Both the position numbers and the translations under genes were made by a program. From Mycobacterium marinum (GTDB lineage Bacteria > Actinomycetota > Actinomycetes > Mycobacteriales > Mycobacteriaceae): a stretch of 64,000 nt of DNA. How positions within the stretch are numbered: position 1 is the stretch's first letter; the number at the start of each line of letters is the position of its first letter. Below the pieces are notes generated by a model. That model was given only the letters and a program-made list of their open reading frames with translations, searched no databases and was not told where the DNA came from. Below are positions 36,518 to 45,463 of this stretch, in pieces. The stretch covers positions 2,356,001 through 2,420,000 of the forward strand of contig NZ_CP024190.1 in the NCBI RefSeq assembly GCF_003391395.1, in the 5' to 3' direction.

Positions 36518-37107
36518 TCTCGTCGCTACGTGGTGAGGTACTCGAGGTGGCACTCGATCACGTGGTCATCGAGGCCGCCGGTGTCGGCTACCGGGTGAAC
36601 GCGACGCCGTCGACTCTGGCGACGCTGCGGCAGGGGACCGATGCCCGCCTGATCACCGCGATGATCGTGCGCGAGGATTCGATGACCCTGTACGGCTTCG
36701 TTGACGGTGAGACCCGCGATCTGTTCCTGACACTGCTGTCGGTGTCTGGAGTGGGGCCCCGGTTGGCGATGGCGACGCTGTCGGTGCACGACGCCAACGG
36801 GCTTCGGCAGGCGTTGGCCGACGGCGATGTCACCGCGCTGACCCGGGTACCCGGAATTGGTAAACGCGGCGCCGAGCGCATGGTGGTGGAGCTGCGCGAC
36901 AAAGTCGGTCCAGCGGGCTCGGCCGCCACCGCGCCCGCGGCAAACGGTCACACCGTGCGTGCTCCGGTGGTCGAAGCCCTGGTCGGCCTCGGGTTCGCCG
37001 CCAAGCAGGCCGAGGAGGCCACCGACAAGGTGTTGGCCGGCGACGGCGAGGCGACGACATCGAGCGCGCTGCGTGCCGCCCTGTCGTTGTTGGGGAAGGC
37101 CCGATAG
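36514..37107 (+). CDS. ruvA: Holliday junction branch migration protein RuvA
   Basis: The 197-aa protein starts MISSLRGEVLEVALDHVVIEAAGVGYRVN (OB-fold), followed by two helix-hairpin-helix motifs (LLSVSGVGPRLAMATLS; LTRVPGIGKRGAERMVVEL) and a C-terminal RuvB-binding helix bundle (EALVGLGFAAKQAEEATDKVL). It holds the junction while RuvB pumps DNA. ATG overlaps the ruvC stop; ruvB starts 3 bp after its stop. Confidence 0.96.
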   Translation: MISSLRGEVLEVALDHVVIEAAGVGYRVNATPSTLATLRQGTDARLITAMIVREDSMTLYGFVDGETRDLFLTLLSVSGVGPRLAMATLSVHDANGLRQALADGDVTALTRVPGIGKRGAERMVVELRDKVGPAGSAATAPAANGHTVRAPVVEALVGLGFAAKQAEEATDKVLAGDGEATTSSALRAALSLLGKAR

Positions 37108-37110
37108 CCG

Positions 37111-38148
37111 ATGAGCACCGATCCCGATGAGCGCGAGGTCTCACCGGCGTTGACCGTTGGCGATGGCGATGTCGACGTCAGCCTGCGGCCGCGCTCATTG
37201 CGTGAGTTCATCGGCCAGCCACGGGTGCGCGAACAACTTCAGCTGGTGATTCAGGGCGCCAAGAATCGCGGCGGCACACCGGATCACATTCTGTTGTCCG
37301 GTCCGCCCGGGCTCGGGAAGACCTCGCTGGCGATGATCATCGCCGCCGAGCTTGGTTCCTCCCTGCGGATGACATCGGGTCCCGCGCTCGAGCGGGCCGG
37401 CGATCTGGCCGCGATGTTGTCCAACCTGGTCGAGCATGACGTGCTGTTCATCGACGAGATTCACCGCATCGCCCGGCCCGCCGAGGAGATGCTCTATCTG
37501 GCCATGGAGGATTTCCGGGTCGACGTGGTGGTCGGCAAAGGGCCGGGGGCGACATCGATTCCGCTGGATGTTGCGCCGTTCACCCTGGTCGGTGCCACCA
37601 CCCGATCCGGCGCGTTGACGGGTCCGCTACGTGACCGGTTCGGTTTCACCGCGCACATGGATTTTTATGAGCCAGCCGAGCTGGAGCGAGTGCTGGTCCG
37701 TTCCGCCGGAATTCTGGGCATCCAACTCGGTGCGGACGCGGGGGCCGAGATCGCCCGCCGATCACGCGGGACGCCGCGGATCGCCAACCGGCTGCTGCGC
37801 CGCGTCCGTGACTTTGCCGAGGTTCGTGCCGACGGGGTGATCACCCGTGATGTCGCCAAGGCGGCGCTGGCGGTTTACGACGTCGACGAGCTGGGCCTGG
37901 ATCGGCTGGACCGTGCCGTGCTTTCCGCCCTGACCCGCAGTTTCAGTGGCGGTCCGGTCGGTGTGTCGACGCTGGCGGTGGCGGTAGGGGAGGAGGCCAG
38001 CACCGTGGAGGAGGTGTGTGAGCCGTTCCTGGTCCGTGCCGGCATGGTCGCGCGGACTCCACGCGGCCGGGTGGCCACCGCGTTGGCCTGGACCCACCTG
38101 GGGATGACGCCACCGGCGGGAGCGAATCAGCCGGGGCTGTTCGAGTAG
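37111..38148 (+). CDS. ruvB: Holliday junction helicase RuvB
   Basis: The 345-aa AAA+ motor has SLRPRSLREFIGQPRVREQL at the start, Walker A GPPGLGKTS, Walker B LFIDEIHRI, sensor 1 GATTRSG, arginine finger region GPLRDRFGF and a C-terminal winged helix. It drives branch migration with RuvA. It is convergent with the next PE_PGRS gene, with 25 bp between stops. Confidence 0.97.
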   Translation: MSTDPDEREVSPALTVGDGDVDVSLRPRSLREFIGQPRVREQLQLVIQGAKNRGGTPDHILLSGPPGLGKTSLAMIIAAELGSSLRMTSGPALERAGDLAAMLSNLVEHDVLFIDEIHRIARPAEEMLYLAMEDFRVDVVVGKGPGATSIPLDVAPFTLVGATTRSGALTGPLRDRFGFTAHMDFYEPAELERVLVRSAGILGIQLGADAGAEIARRSRGTPRIANRLLRRVRDFAEVRADGVITRDVAKAALAVYDVDELGLDRLDRAVLSALTRSFSGGPVGVSTLAVAVGEEASTVEEVCEPFLVRAGMVARTPRGRVATALAWTHLGMTPPAGANQPGLFE

Positions 38149-38173
38149 CGAGTGGGCCGGGCGGCGGTGCTGG

Positions 38174-39907
38174 CTAGGGAGAGCCGTTCGTCCCATCGGT
38201 GCCGATCAGCGTGCCGCCGCTGCCGCCGGTACCGCCGGTTCCTCCATTGACGCCGTTGCCTCCGTTGCCCCCGTAGCCCACGGGTGTCGGGGTAAACGAG
38301 CCGTCGGAAATCACCCCGACGCTGCCGCCGTTGCCGCCGTTGGCCGCCCCCACGCCACTGCCGGCGTTGCCACCGTGTCCACCGGCGCCGATGCCGAACA
38401 ACGCGCCCGCGTTGCCGCCGTCGCCGCCATTGCCCACGGCGTTGACGGTTGCCGAGCCGCCGTCGCCGCCCGCACCGCCGAAGCCCGCGCCGATGAGCAC
38501 GGCGCCCTGACCGCCCTGGCCACCGGCGCCGCCGAAGTCGTTGGCGAATCCGCCGATGCTGCCGGCGCCGCCGACGCCGACGCCGACGAGTGCGACACCC
38601 TCACCGCCGTCGCCGCCGGCACCCGCGGTGGAGTTGGCGGCCCCACCGATGCTGCCGGCGCCGCCGACGCCCAAGCCCATCACGGCCGCGCCGGAACCAC
38701 CCGCGCCCCCGGCGCCGCTGGTGCCGTTTGCGAAGCCACCGATACCACCGATACCGCCGACGCCGACACCGACGAGTGCGGCTCCTGCGCCGCCCGCACC
38801 GCCCGCGCTGGCGGCGGCGTTGCCGGCGCCGCCGATGCTGCCGGCGCCGCCAACTCCGACACCAAGCAGCGCTGTGGCGTCACCGCCCTGGCCGCCCAGG
38901 CCGCCGGTGTCGTTGGCGAAACCGCCGATGCCGCCGGTGCCGCCCTGGGCGTAGCCGAACACGGCGCCGCCCTCACCGCCCACACCGCCGGTACCTCCGG
39001 TGTGGGGGGTAACGGCGGTGGCTGAACCGCCCATGCCGCCGGCGCCGCCCAGGCCATAGAACAGACCGCGCCCGGCGCCGCCAGCGCCGCCGTCCCCTCC
39101 GGCCACGCCGCCGCCCCCGCCGGTTCCGCCGGTGCCGCCGACGGCCGAGAGCGCGCCGCCGGCCCCGCCGGCGCCGCCGATACCGCCGGTGCCCTGGGGA
39201 GCGTTGCCGCCGACCCCGCCGTTGCCGCCCCAGCCCAGCAAGGGCGCGTTGCCGCCGGCCCCGCCTGCACCCGCGATCTCGCCGATGCCGCTCACCGAAC
39301 CGCCGGCACCCCCGTTGCCGCCGCTGCCGGCGAGCCAGCCGCCGCTGCCACCGGCTCCGCCGGTCCCGCCGAGGAAGCCGTTGCCGCCGTTGCCGCCGTT
39401 GCCGATCAATCCGGCCGAGCCGCCGCTGCCGCCGTTTTGGAGCCCCCCGCTGGTGAAGCTGTAGCCGTTGCCGCCGTTGCCGTACAGGATGCCGCCGGCA
39501 CCGCCGTTGGGGCTTGTCGCGGTTCCGTTGGCGCCGTTGCCGATCAGCGGGCGTCCGAACAGCGCCTGGGTGGGTGTGTTCACCGCGTCCAGCACGGTGG
39601 ATTCCAGAGTCTGCAGTGGGGAGGCGTTGGCGGCCTCTGCGCTTGCGTAGGCTCCGCTGGCCGAGTTGAGCAGCTGGACAATGCGCTGGTGTACCTGGGC
39701 GCCCTGGGCGCTGAGCGCTTGGTATTGCGCTCCGTGATTCCTCAGCATTGTGGCGATGGCGTGCGACACCTCATCGCCACCCGCTGCCAGCACGCTGGTG
39801 GTCGGTGCTGCGACGGCGGCGTTGGCCGCGCCCAACGATGTGCCGATGTTTGCCACATCTTGCGCCGCCGCGCTCACTAGCTCCGGAGTCGCGAACACAA
39901 ACCCCAT
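38174..39907 (-). CDS. PE_PGRS family protein (577 aa), tandem copy A
   Basis: The PE domain MGFVFATPELVSAAAQDVANIGTSLGAANAAVAAPTTSVL is followed by the linker GRPLIGNGANG. The PGRS part then contains a block of longer units repeating about every 28-30 residues (GVGVGGAGSIGGFANDFGGAGGQGG), unlike the simple GGAGG runs elsewhere. It ends GGTLIGTDGTNGSP. GTGGAGG precedes the ATG. By position and orientation it corresponds to M. tuberculosis PE_PGRS44 next to ruvB. It is a close paralogue of the gene at 40128. Confidence 0.9.
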   Translation of the reverse strand: MGFVFATPELVSAAAQDVANIGTSLGAANAAVAAPTTSVLAAGGDEVSHAIATMLRNHGAQYQALSAQGAQVHQRIVQLLNSASGAYASAEAANASPLQTLESTVLDAVNTPTQALFGRPLIGNGANGTATSPNGGAGGILYGNGGNGYSFTSGGLQNGGSGGSAGLIGNGGNGGNGFLGGTGGAGGSGGWLAGSGGNGGAGGSVSGIGEIAGAGGAGGNAPLLGWGGNGGVGGNAPQGTGGIGGAGGAGGALSAVGGTGGTGGGGGVAGGDGGAGGAGRGLFYGLGGAGGMGGSATAVTPHTGGTGGVGGEGGAVFGYAQGGTGGIGGFANDTGGLGGQGGDATALLGVGVGGAGSIGGAGNAAASAGGAGGAGAALVGVGVGGIGGIGGFANGTSGAGGAGGSGAAVMGLGVGGAGSIGGAANSTAGAGGDGGEGVALVGVGVGGAGSIGGFANDFGGAGGQGGQGAVLIGAGFGGAGGDGGSATVNAVGNGGDGGNAGALFGIGAGGHGGNAGSGVGAANGGNGGSVGVISDGSFTPTPVGYGGNGGNGVNGGTGGTGGSGGTLIGTDGTNGSP

Positions 39908-39994
39908 CTAGGCCTCCACCCAAGTCAGGTCACCCGCACCAACAAGCTAAAGAAGCCATTTTTGCTGAACTTGGTTGGGGTTGCCTTCGTTTGG

Positions 39995-40011
39995 TGAGAC
40001 TTTTTGTCTCA
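39995..40011. repeat. 17-bp perfect inverted repeat upstream of PE_PGRS copy A
   Basis: TGAGAC-TTTTT-GTCTCA has perfect 6-bp arms and a homopolymer spacer. It lies 87 bp upstream of the copy A start codon and 117 bp past the copy B stop. It could be an operator for copy A or an intrinsic hairpin for transcripts from copy B. It does not match LexA, DosR or known TetR boxes of mycobacteria. Confidence 0.45.
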
Positions 40012-40127
40012 GGTTTTGTGCCGCCCCGGCCGACCTGGGTCAACCGGCGCTTTTGTCCGCCAAATGGGTGTGACGAGTGGCCGCAGCGGGGTGTCGCGTG
40101 TGTCCGCGCGCCGCGGCCAGCCCGATA

Positions 40128-41768
40128 TCAGGATCCGTTCGTCCCGTCGGCGCCGATCAATATGCCGCCGGTGCCGCCGGTGCCGCCGGTGCCAGGGGTG
40201 CCGCCGGTGCCGCCGTTGCCGCCGTTGCCGCCGTCACCGAAAAGCGTTTGGGTGAAGGTGCCGTTGGCAACTACCCCGATGTTGCCGCCGTTGCCGCCGT
40301 TGCCACCGGTGGCACCGGCATTGCCGCCGTTGCCGCCGTCCCCGCCGCGCCCGATGTTGAACAGGCCGCCGCCGTTGCCGCCGTCACCGCCGTTGCCGCC
40401 TGCTCCGACGAAACTGTTGCCACCGACAGCACCGTCGCCGCCGAAGCCCGCGCCCCACAGCGCGGCGCCTTGGCCGCCCGCACCGCCGTCCCCGCCGGTG
40501 GCGGTGCCGAATCCGCCAACTCCGCCGATGCCACCGACGCCCAGTCCCGTGAGTGTGACGCCCTGGCCGCCGACACCGCCCGCGCCACCGGTTGTGCCGG
40601 CGCCGCCCATCCCGCCGAACCCTCCGACACCCGCGCCGACGAGCACACCGGCCACGCCGCCGGCGCCGCCGGTGCCACCGATGTCGCCGCCGTAGCCACC
40701 GATGCCGCCGGCCCCGGACTGGGCGTAGCCGATGATCACGCCGCTCTCGCCACCGGCGCCGCCGGTGCCGCCGATGCCGGTGGCATCGGTGGCAACGCCG
40801 CCGGCCCCACCGGAGCCGCCCAGGCCGAACAGCAGGCCGCCGCCCGCACCGCCGTCGCCGCCGACACCGCCGGAGGTTGTGCCGGTTCCGCCGGCGCCGC
40901 CGGCGCCACCCAGACCAAACAAACGACCGGATCCTTCGCCGCCGACTCCGCCGTCCCCTCCGGCAGTAGCGCCGGTCCCGCCGGCGCCGCCGGCCCCGCC
41001 GATGGCCGCGAGCGCGCCGCCGGCCCCGCCGGCGCCGCCGATCCCACCGGCGCCCTGAGTGGAGTCACCGCCAGCCCCGCCATTGCCGCCCCAGCCCAGC
41101 AAGGGGGCGCTGCCGCCAGCCCCGCCTGCGCCGCCGATCTCGCCGACGCCGGTCACCGAGCCCCCGGCACCTCCGTTGCCGCCGCTACCGGCGAGCCAGC
41201 CGCCGCTGCCCGCGGCTCCGCCGGCCCCGCCGAGGAAGCCGTTGCCGCCGTTGCCGCCGTTGCCGATCAGTCCGGCCGAGCCGCCGGTGCCGCCACTCTG
41301 GGTGCCCCCGCTGGTGAAGCTGTAGCCGTTGCCGCCGTTGCCGTACAAGAATCCGCCGGCACCGCCGTTGGGGCTCGTCGCGGTTCCGTTGGCGCCGTCG
41401 CCGATCAGGGGCCGTCCGAAGATCGCCTGGGTGGGTGTGTTCAGTGCGCCCAACACGTTGGATTCCAAGGTCTGCAGTGGGGAGACGTTGGCGGCTTCTG
41501 CGCCGGCGTAGGCTCCGCCGGCAGAGTTGAGTAGCTGCATGAAGCCCTGGTGGAACTGCGCGGCCTGAGCGCTGAGCGCTTGATATTGCGCGCCGTGACT
41601 ACTCAGTAGTGCGGCGATGGCCTGCGACACGTCATCGGCGCCCGCCGAGAGCACGCTGGTGGTCGACGCCGCGACGGCGGCGTTGGCCGCGCCCAACGAG
41701 GTGCCGATACTCGCCACGTTCTCGGCTGCCGCGCTCACCAGCTCCGGGGCCGCGATCACAAACGCCAT
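40128..41768 (-). CDS. PE_PGRS family protein (546 aa), tandem copy B
   Basis: The PE domain MAFVIAAPELVSAAAENVASIGTSLGAANAAVAASTTSVL differs from copy A by few residues, and the first 100 PGRS residues are nearly the same (YGNGGNGYSFTSGG, then GSGGWLAGSGGNGGAGGSV). The C-terminus GGILIGADGTNGS also matches. The middle part is different in repeat number. ATG 41768 is the PE start, preceded by GGAGG; the open frame goes on to 41906. The pair arose by tandem duplication. Confidence 0.9.
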   Translation of the reverse strand: MAFVIAAPELVSAAAENVASIGTSLGAANAAVAASTTSVLSAGADDVSQAIAALLSSHGAQYQALSAQAAQFHQGFMQLLNSAGGAYAGAEAANVSPLQTLESNVLGALNTPTQAIFGRPLIGDGANGTATSPNGGAGGFLYGNGGNGYSFTSGGTQSGGTGGSAGLIGNGGNGGNGFLGGAGGAAGSGGWLAGSGGNGGAGGSVTGVGEIGGAGGAGGSAPLLGWGGNGGAGGDSTQGAGGIGGAGGAGGALAAIGGAGGAGGTGATAGGDGGVGGEGSGRLFGLGGAGGAGGTGTTSGGVGGDGGAGGGLLFGLGGSGGAGGVATDATGIGGTGGAGGESGVIIGYAQSGAGGIGGYGGDIGGTGGAGGVAGVLVGAGVGGFGGMGGAGTTGGAGGVGGQGVTLTGLGVGGIGGVGGFGTATGGDGGAGGQGAALWGAGFGGDGAVGGNSFVGAGGNGGDGGNGGGLFNIGRGGDGGNGGNAGATGGNGGNGGNIGVVANGTFTQTLFGDGGNGGNGGTGGTPGTGGTGGTGGILIGADGTNGS

Positions 41769-41959
41769 TTGAACCTCCACCTGTGTGATGTGCCTTACAT
41801 ATAGTAGGAATGCCTGGGCCTTTTGGGGCGGCGTTGCCCGATCTGCTCCCAACCTGGCGTTTCGAGCCTGGTCCGGGTCGGTATGGTCGCGCATACCCGA
41901 CTCCACCCGCCGGGTGAACCGAGCCGGTGCCGTTCGAGTAGTTCGAGTGGAAGGCCGTG

Positions 41960-42349
41960 ATGATGATCATCGCCGGGTTGATATTCGCCGCGCTGGCGGG
42001 ACTACTGCACGTCTACATCTTCACCATGGAGTCGCTGACCTGGACCTCGCCGCGCACCCGCGCGACGTTTGGCACGACGGCGGAGGAAGCTGAAACCACC
42101 AAGCTGCTGGCCTTCAATCAGGGTTTCTACAACCTGTTTCTGGCGATTGTCAGCGGATTGGGCATCGCTGGTGTGGCCATGGGCCACAACGGGATCGGAG
42201 CCGCACTCATCTTCGCCGGCATCGGATCGATGGCCGCGGCGGCGGTCGTGTTGTTGATCTCGGCGCCGGACAAGGCACGAGCCGCGGTGACACAGGGCCT
42301 GTTCCCGGTGATCAGCCTGGTCCTGCTCGGGCTCGGGCTCGCGTCGTAG
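41960..42349 (+). CDS. DUF1304 membrane protein
   Basis: The 129-aa protein has four membrane helices in the DUF1304 pattern (IAGLIFAALAGLLHVYIFTMESLTW, FNQGFYNLFLAIVSGLGIAGVAM, AALIFAGIGSMAAAAVVLL, GLFPVISLVLLGLGLAS). GGAAGG precedes a GTG/ATG/ATG cluster (41957, 41960, 41963); 41960 is chosen without strong evidence. It diverges from PE_PGRS copy B. The function is unknown. Confidence 0.82.
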   Translation: MMIIAGLIFAALAGLLHVYIFTMESLTWTSPRTRATFGTTAEEAETTKLLAFNQGFYNLFLAIVSGLGIAGVAMGHNGIGAALIFAGIGSMAAAAVVLLISAPDKARAAVTQGLFPVISLVLLGLGLAS

Positions 42350-42438
42350 TGCGATTCGCTGCTGCCTTGATTCTGTGACGGGTGTTACATCGCCTCGGCT
42401 TTCGGGTACCCGAAAAGGTATCGGAAGAGGAGATTGCG

Positions 42439-43137
42439 ATGACGCACACAGAAGATCGCCCCGCCCGGTTGGGCATGCCACGCTCACGCGGCGCGGTGAC
42501 CGGGATACTTCTAGTGGTTCTGGGCGCCTGGGGAGCGCTGATCCCATTTGTCGGGCCTAGCTTCGATTTCGGCTATACCCCTGGCCACGCGTGGACCGCC
42601 GCCCGAGGTTGGCTGGAGGTGTTGCCTGGCATCGTGACCGTGGTCGCTGGGCTGCTATTGATCATTTCCACAAACCGCGCCAGTGCGGTGTTCGGTGGCT
42701 GGCTGGCCGGTCTTGCCGGAGCCTGGTTTGTGGTCGGCGTGTCGCTGGCCCCACTGTTGAGGATCGGCTCCGTTGGTGACCCGGTCGCGGCCACGAACTT
42801 CAAACGCGCCCTCATCGAGGTCTCGTACTTTTCGGGCCTGGGTGTGGTGATCGTGTTCTTGGCCGGTGCCGTCTTGGCAAGGCTGGTGGCGCGATTGGCG
42901 CGCGATGTCCAACCGGTACCCGCGCCGGCCGAGGCGCCGGCCTATGCGGCCTACGCGCCCGAGGCGGACCAGACAGCCGAGGAGGAGCCGCAGGACGAGC
43001 CCGAGTCCAAGGATCCCGAGTCAAAGGACGAGGCAACGGAAGAGGAAGCGCCGAAGGAACCCGAGGAGAGCGAGGCCGGGACCGAGCATCACGGCCTGGC
43101 GTTTCACCCGTTCCGGCGACACCGCGCCGGCGTGTAG
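42439..43137 (+). CDS. Four-helix membrane protein with acidic C-terminal tail
   Basis: The 232-aa protein has four hydrophobic segments (residues 20-40, 55-75, 85-105, 135-165) and a highly acidic C-terminal tail of about 50 residues (EADQTAEEEPQDEPESKDPESKDEATEEEAPKEPEESE) that ends with a basic HHGLAFHPFRRHR segment. ATG 42439 follows AGAGGAGA. No named family is recognised. The charge-rich tail suggests an interaction with a basic partner or the membrane surface; this is inference. Confidence 0.72.
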   Translation: MTHTEDRPARLGMPRSRGAVTGILLVVLGAWGALIPFVGPSFDFGYTPGHAWTAARGWLEVLPGIVTVVAGLLLIISTNRASAVFGGWLAGLAGAWFVVGVSLAPLLRIGSVGDPVAATNFKRALIEVSYFSGLGVVIVFLAGAVLARLVARLARDVQPVPAPAEAPAYAAYAPEADQTAEEEPQDEPESKDPESKDEATEEEAPKEPEESEAGTEHHGLAFHPFRRHRAGV

Positions 43138-43177
43138 CCGGCGGTTAGAGCGACCTGGCCGCCGGCCGGCGCCGGTA

Positions 43178-45310
43178 CTAACCGGACTGGCCGGCGCCGC
43201 CCGCGGCGCTGGGCACAAATTGGAAGGAATTGCCGCCCTGGCCGCCCGCGCCCGCACCCGTGCCGCCCGAGCCGCCGCTGGTGGTGCCCGTTCCTCCGGT
43301 GCCGCCGTTGACTCCATCGGCGCCGTTACCAGCGTCAAGGCTCAAGGTGGAGGCCAGGGGACCGCCGCCGCCACCGCCGCCGGTGCCCCCGGGAGCCCCG
43401 GTGCCTCCGGAGCCGCCGAAGGCGCTGCTGAAGGTGGTGCTGCCGGCGAACGCTATGGCGTTGCCTCCCGCGCCTCCATTTCCGGCGGTGCCACCGGCGC
43501 CGCCGGCGGCGCCGCCTCCACCGCCGCCCCCGCCGACGGCACCCGTCCCGGCGGCGGCACCCGCGCCTCCTCCTCCGCCGCCGCCGCCGGTGCCGCCGAC
43601 CGCGCCGGATGCGGAGGCGCCGCCGCCTCCTCCGCCGCCGGTACCGCCTCCGCCGGTACCGGCGCTGGGGGTCGGGCCGGTGTTGCTACTGGATGCCGTG
43701 CCGCCGGTGCCGCCGGTGCCGCCGGTGCCGCCTTGGCCGCCGAGGGCACCGTTGCCTCCGCCGTTGCCGCCGTGGCCGCCCGCGCCACCTCCTCCGCCAC
43801 CGCCGGCATATCCGACGGCGGTATCGATGCCAGAGGTGTTGTTGCCGCCATTTCCGCCATTTCCGCCAATACCGCCTTGGCCGCCCTGACCGCCGATGGC
43901 GTTGGCGGCCCCGGGCGCCCCGCCGGCCCCGCCGGCACCGCCATTGCCGCCGGTACCGCCGCTCGCGCTGGCGGTGCCGCCGGTGCCGGTGTTGATACCG
44001 CCGTGGCCGCCGGCTCCACCGTTGCCGCCGAGACCGCCGTTGCCACCGGACCCGCCGCCGACCCCACCGATGCCGGCGCCGCCAGCGCCTCCGTCACCCC
44101 CGGCGCCCCCAGCGCCACCGGGGCCGCCCGTGGTCGGCGATGTGCCGTCGGTGCCGGTGGTGCCGATGCTGCCGGCCCCACCGTTGCCGCCGAGACCGCC
44201 GTTGCCGCCGGTACCGATGCCGCCGTCGGAGCCGGCATGCGCCAAGAAATTGACTGGTACGGTCACGGCGCCGGCGGCCCCCGCGGCGCCGGCGGCGCCG
44301 CCGGTGCCGCCCATTGCGCCGTCGCCACCGGTCATGCCAAAGCCCGTTGCGGCGCCGCCGTTGCCGCCCAGGCCGCCGGCCCCGCCCAGGCCCCCGGCCC
44401 CGCCGCCACCACTGGACCCACCGATCAGCGACTGGTCGGCACCACCGGCCCCGCCGGTCCCGCCGGCCCCACCGAAACCACCGATTTGTCCGGTCACGCC
44501 GGCCGAGCCCAACGTTCCCGCGGCTCCGTCCGCGCCGGCCCCGCCGGCCCCGCCAGCCCCGCCGGCCCCGAACAACGACACCAGTTGCCTATTGGCCCCA
44601 CCGGCCCCGCCGTCACCGCCAGCCCCACCCGCTTGCGCGGTGCTGCCGACCGCACCGGCTCCACCGGCCGCACCCGCTCCACCGGCGCCACCGACCCCGC
44701 CGTTGCCGCCGCCGATGAGCCCGTTGGCGCCGCCGGTCCCGCCGGCTCCGCCAGCCCCGCCGGGAGTGGTCGCGCTGCCGCCGGCGCCGCCGGCCCCGCC
44801 GGCACCCCACAGGCCCGCTGATCCGCCCGCGCCGCCAGCCTGCCCGGGCGCGCCCGACCCGCCGATGCCGCCGTTGCCTACCAGCCACCCGCCGTCCCCA
44901 CCGGCCGCCCCGGTGCCGTCCACCCCATTGGCGCCGTTGCCGATCAGCGGGCGCCCGGTCAGCATTTGGCTGGGGGCGTTGATGCCCGCCAGCAGGTCCT
45001 GCTCCAGGGTTTGCAGCGGCGAGGCGTTGGCGGCCTCAGCCCCCGAATAGGCTCCTGCGCCGGTAAGTAGTGCCCGGACAAAGTCGGTATGGAACTGCTC
45101 CATGCGCGCGCTGAGCGTTTGAAATTCTTGCGCGTAGGCGCCAAACATTCGGGTGACAGCCGCTGATACCTCGTCGCCGGCCAGTGGGGCTATCGCCGTG
45201 GTCGACGGCGCCACTGCCCCGGTAGCCGCCCGCACGGCATCCCCGATCCCACTCAAATCGTTTGCTGCCGCGGTCAAGAACTCAGGTGTTGCGATTACAA
45301 AAGACGACAT
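43178..45310 (-). CDS. PE_PGRS family protein (710 aa)
   Basis: The PE domain MSSFVIATPEFLTAAANDLSGIGDAVRAATGAVAP is followed by GRPLIGNGANG and about 570 residues of GGAGG-type repeat with serine-rich breaks (GGTASSSNTGPTPSAG; NAIAFAGSTTFSSAFGG). The C-terminus QGGNSFQFVPSAAGGAGQSG is not a plain repeat. AGGAG precedes the ATG. A TTATAG -10-like element lies about 35 bp upstream. It is convergent with the acidic-tail membrane protein gene (40-bp gap). Confidence 0.9.
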   Translation of the reverse strand: MSSFVIATPEFLTAAANDLSGIGDAVRAATGAVAPSTTAIAPLAGDEVSAAVTRMFGAYAQEFQTLSARMEQFHTDFVRALLTGAGAYSGAEAANASPLQTLEQDLLAGINAPSQMLTGRPLIGNGANGVDGTGAAGGDGGWLVGNGGIGGSGAPGQAGGAGGSAGLWGAGGAGGAGGSATTPGGAGGAGGTGGANGLIGGGNGGVGGAGGAGAAGGAGAVGSTAQAGGAGGDGGAGGANRQLVSLFGAGGAGGAGGAGADGAAGTLGSAGVTGQIGGFGGAGGTGGAGGADQSLIGGSSGGGGAGGLGGAGGLGGNGGAATGFGMTGGDGAMGGTGGAAGAAGAAGAVTVPVNFLAHAGSDGGIGTGGNGGLGGNGGAGSIGTTGTDGTSPTTGGPGGAGGAGGDGGAGGAGIGGVGGGSGGNGGLGGNGGAGGHGGINTGTGGTASASGGTGGNGGAGGAGGAPGAANAIGGQGGQGGIGGNGGNGGNNTSGIDTAVGYAGGGGGGGAGGHGGNGGGNGALGGQGGTGGTGGTGGTASSSNTGPTPSAGTGGGGTGGGGGGGASASGAVGGTGGGGGGGGAGAAAGTGAVGGGGGGGGAAGGAGGTAGNGGAGGNAIAFAGSTTFSSAFGGSGGTGAPGGTGGGGGGGPLASTLSLDAGNGADGVNGGTGGTGTTSGGSGGTGAGAGGQGGNSFQFVPSAAGGAGQSG

Positions 45311-45463
45311 CGTCGGCGCTCCTGCGGTAGGGCGGTCAGTCTCCTATAAGAATGTGACACCCGCCTCACGCGCAGCGCATAGAAAATTCACATTGTTAGC
45401 AAAAAATTTGCAAACACCGCCCAGCTCCACGATGGGTTCGGGCCGTTGGACTTCTTCCCGTCC

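Noticed and set aside
38311..39464. Plus-strand Pro/Arg-rich open frames opposite the PE_PGRS genes
   Set aside because: They are complements of glycine-alanine codons, vary with the repeat, and have no supporting ribosome-binding sites.
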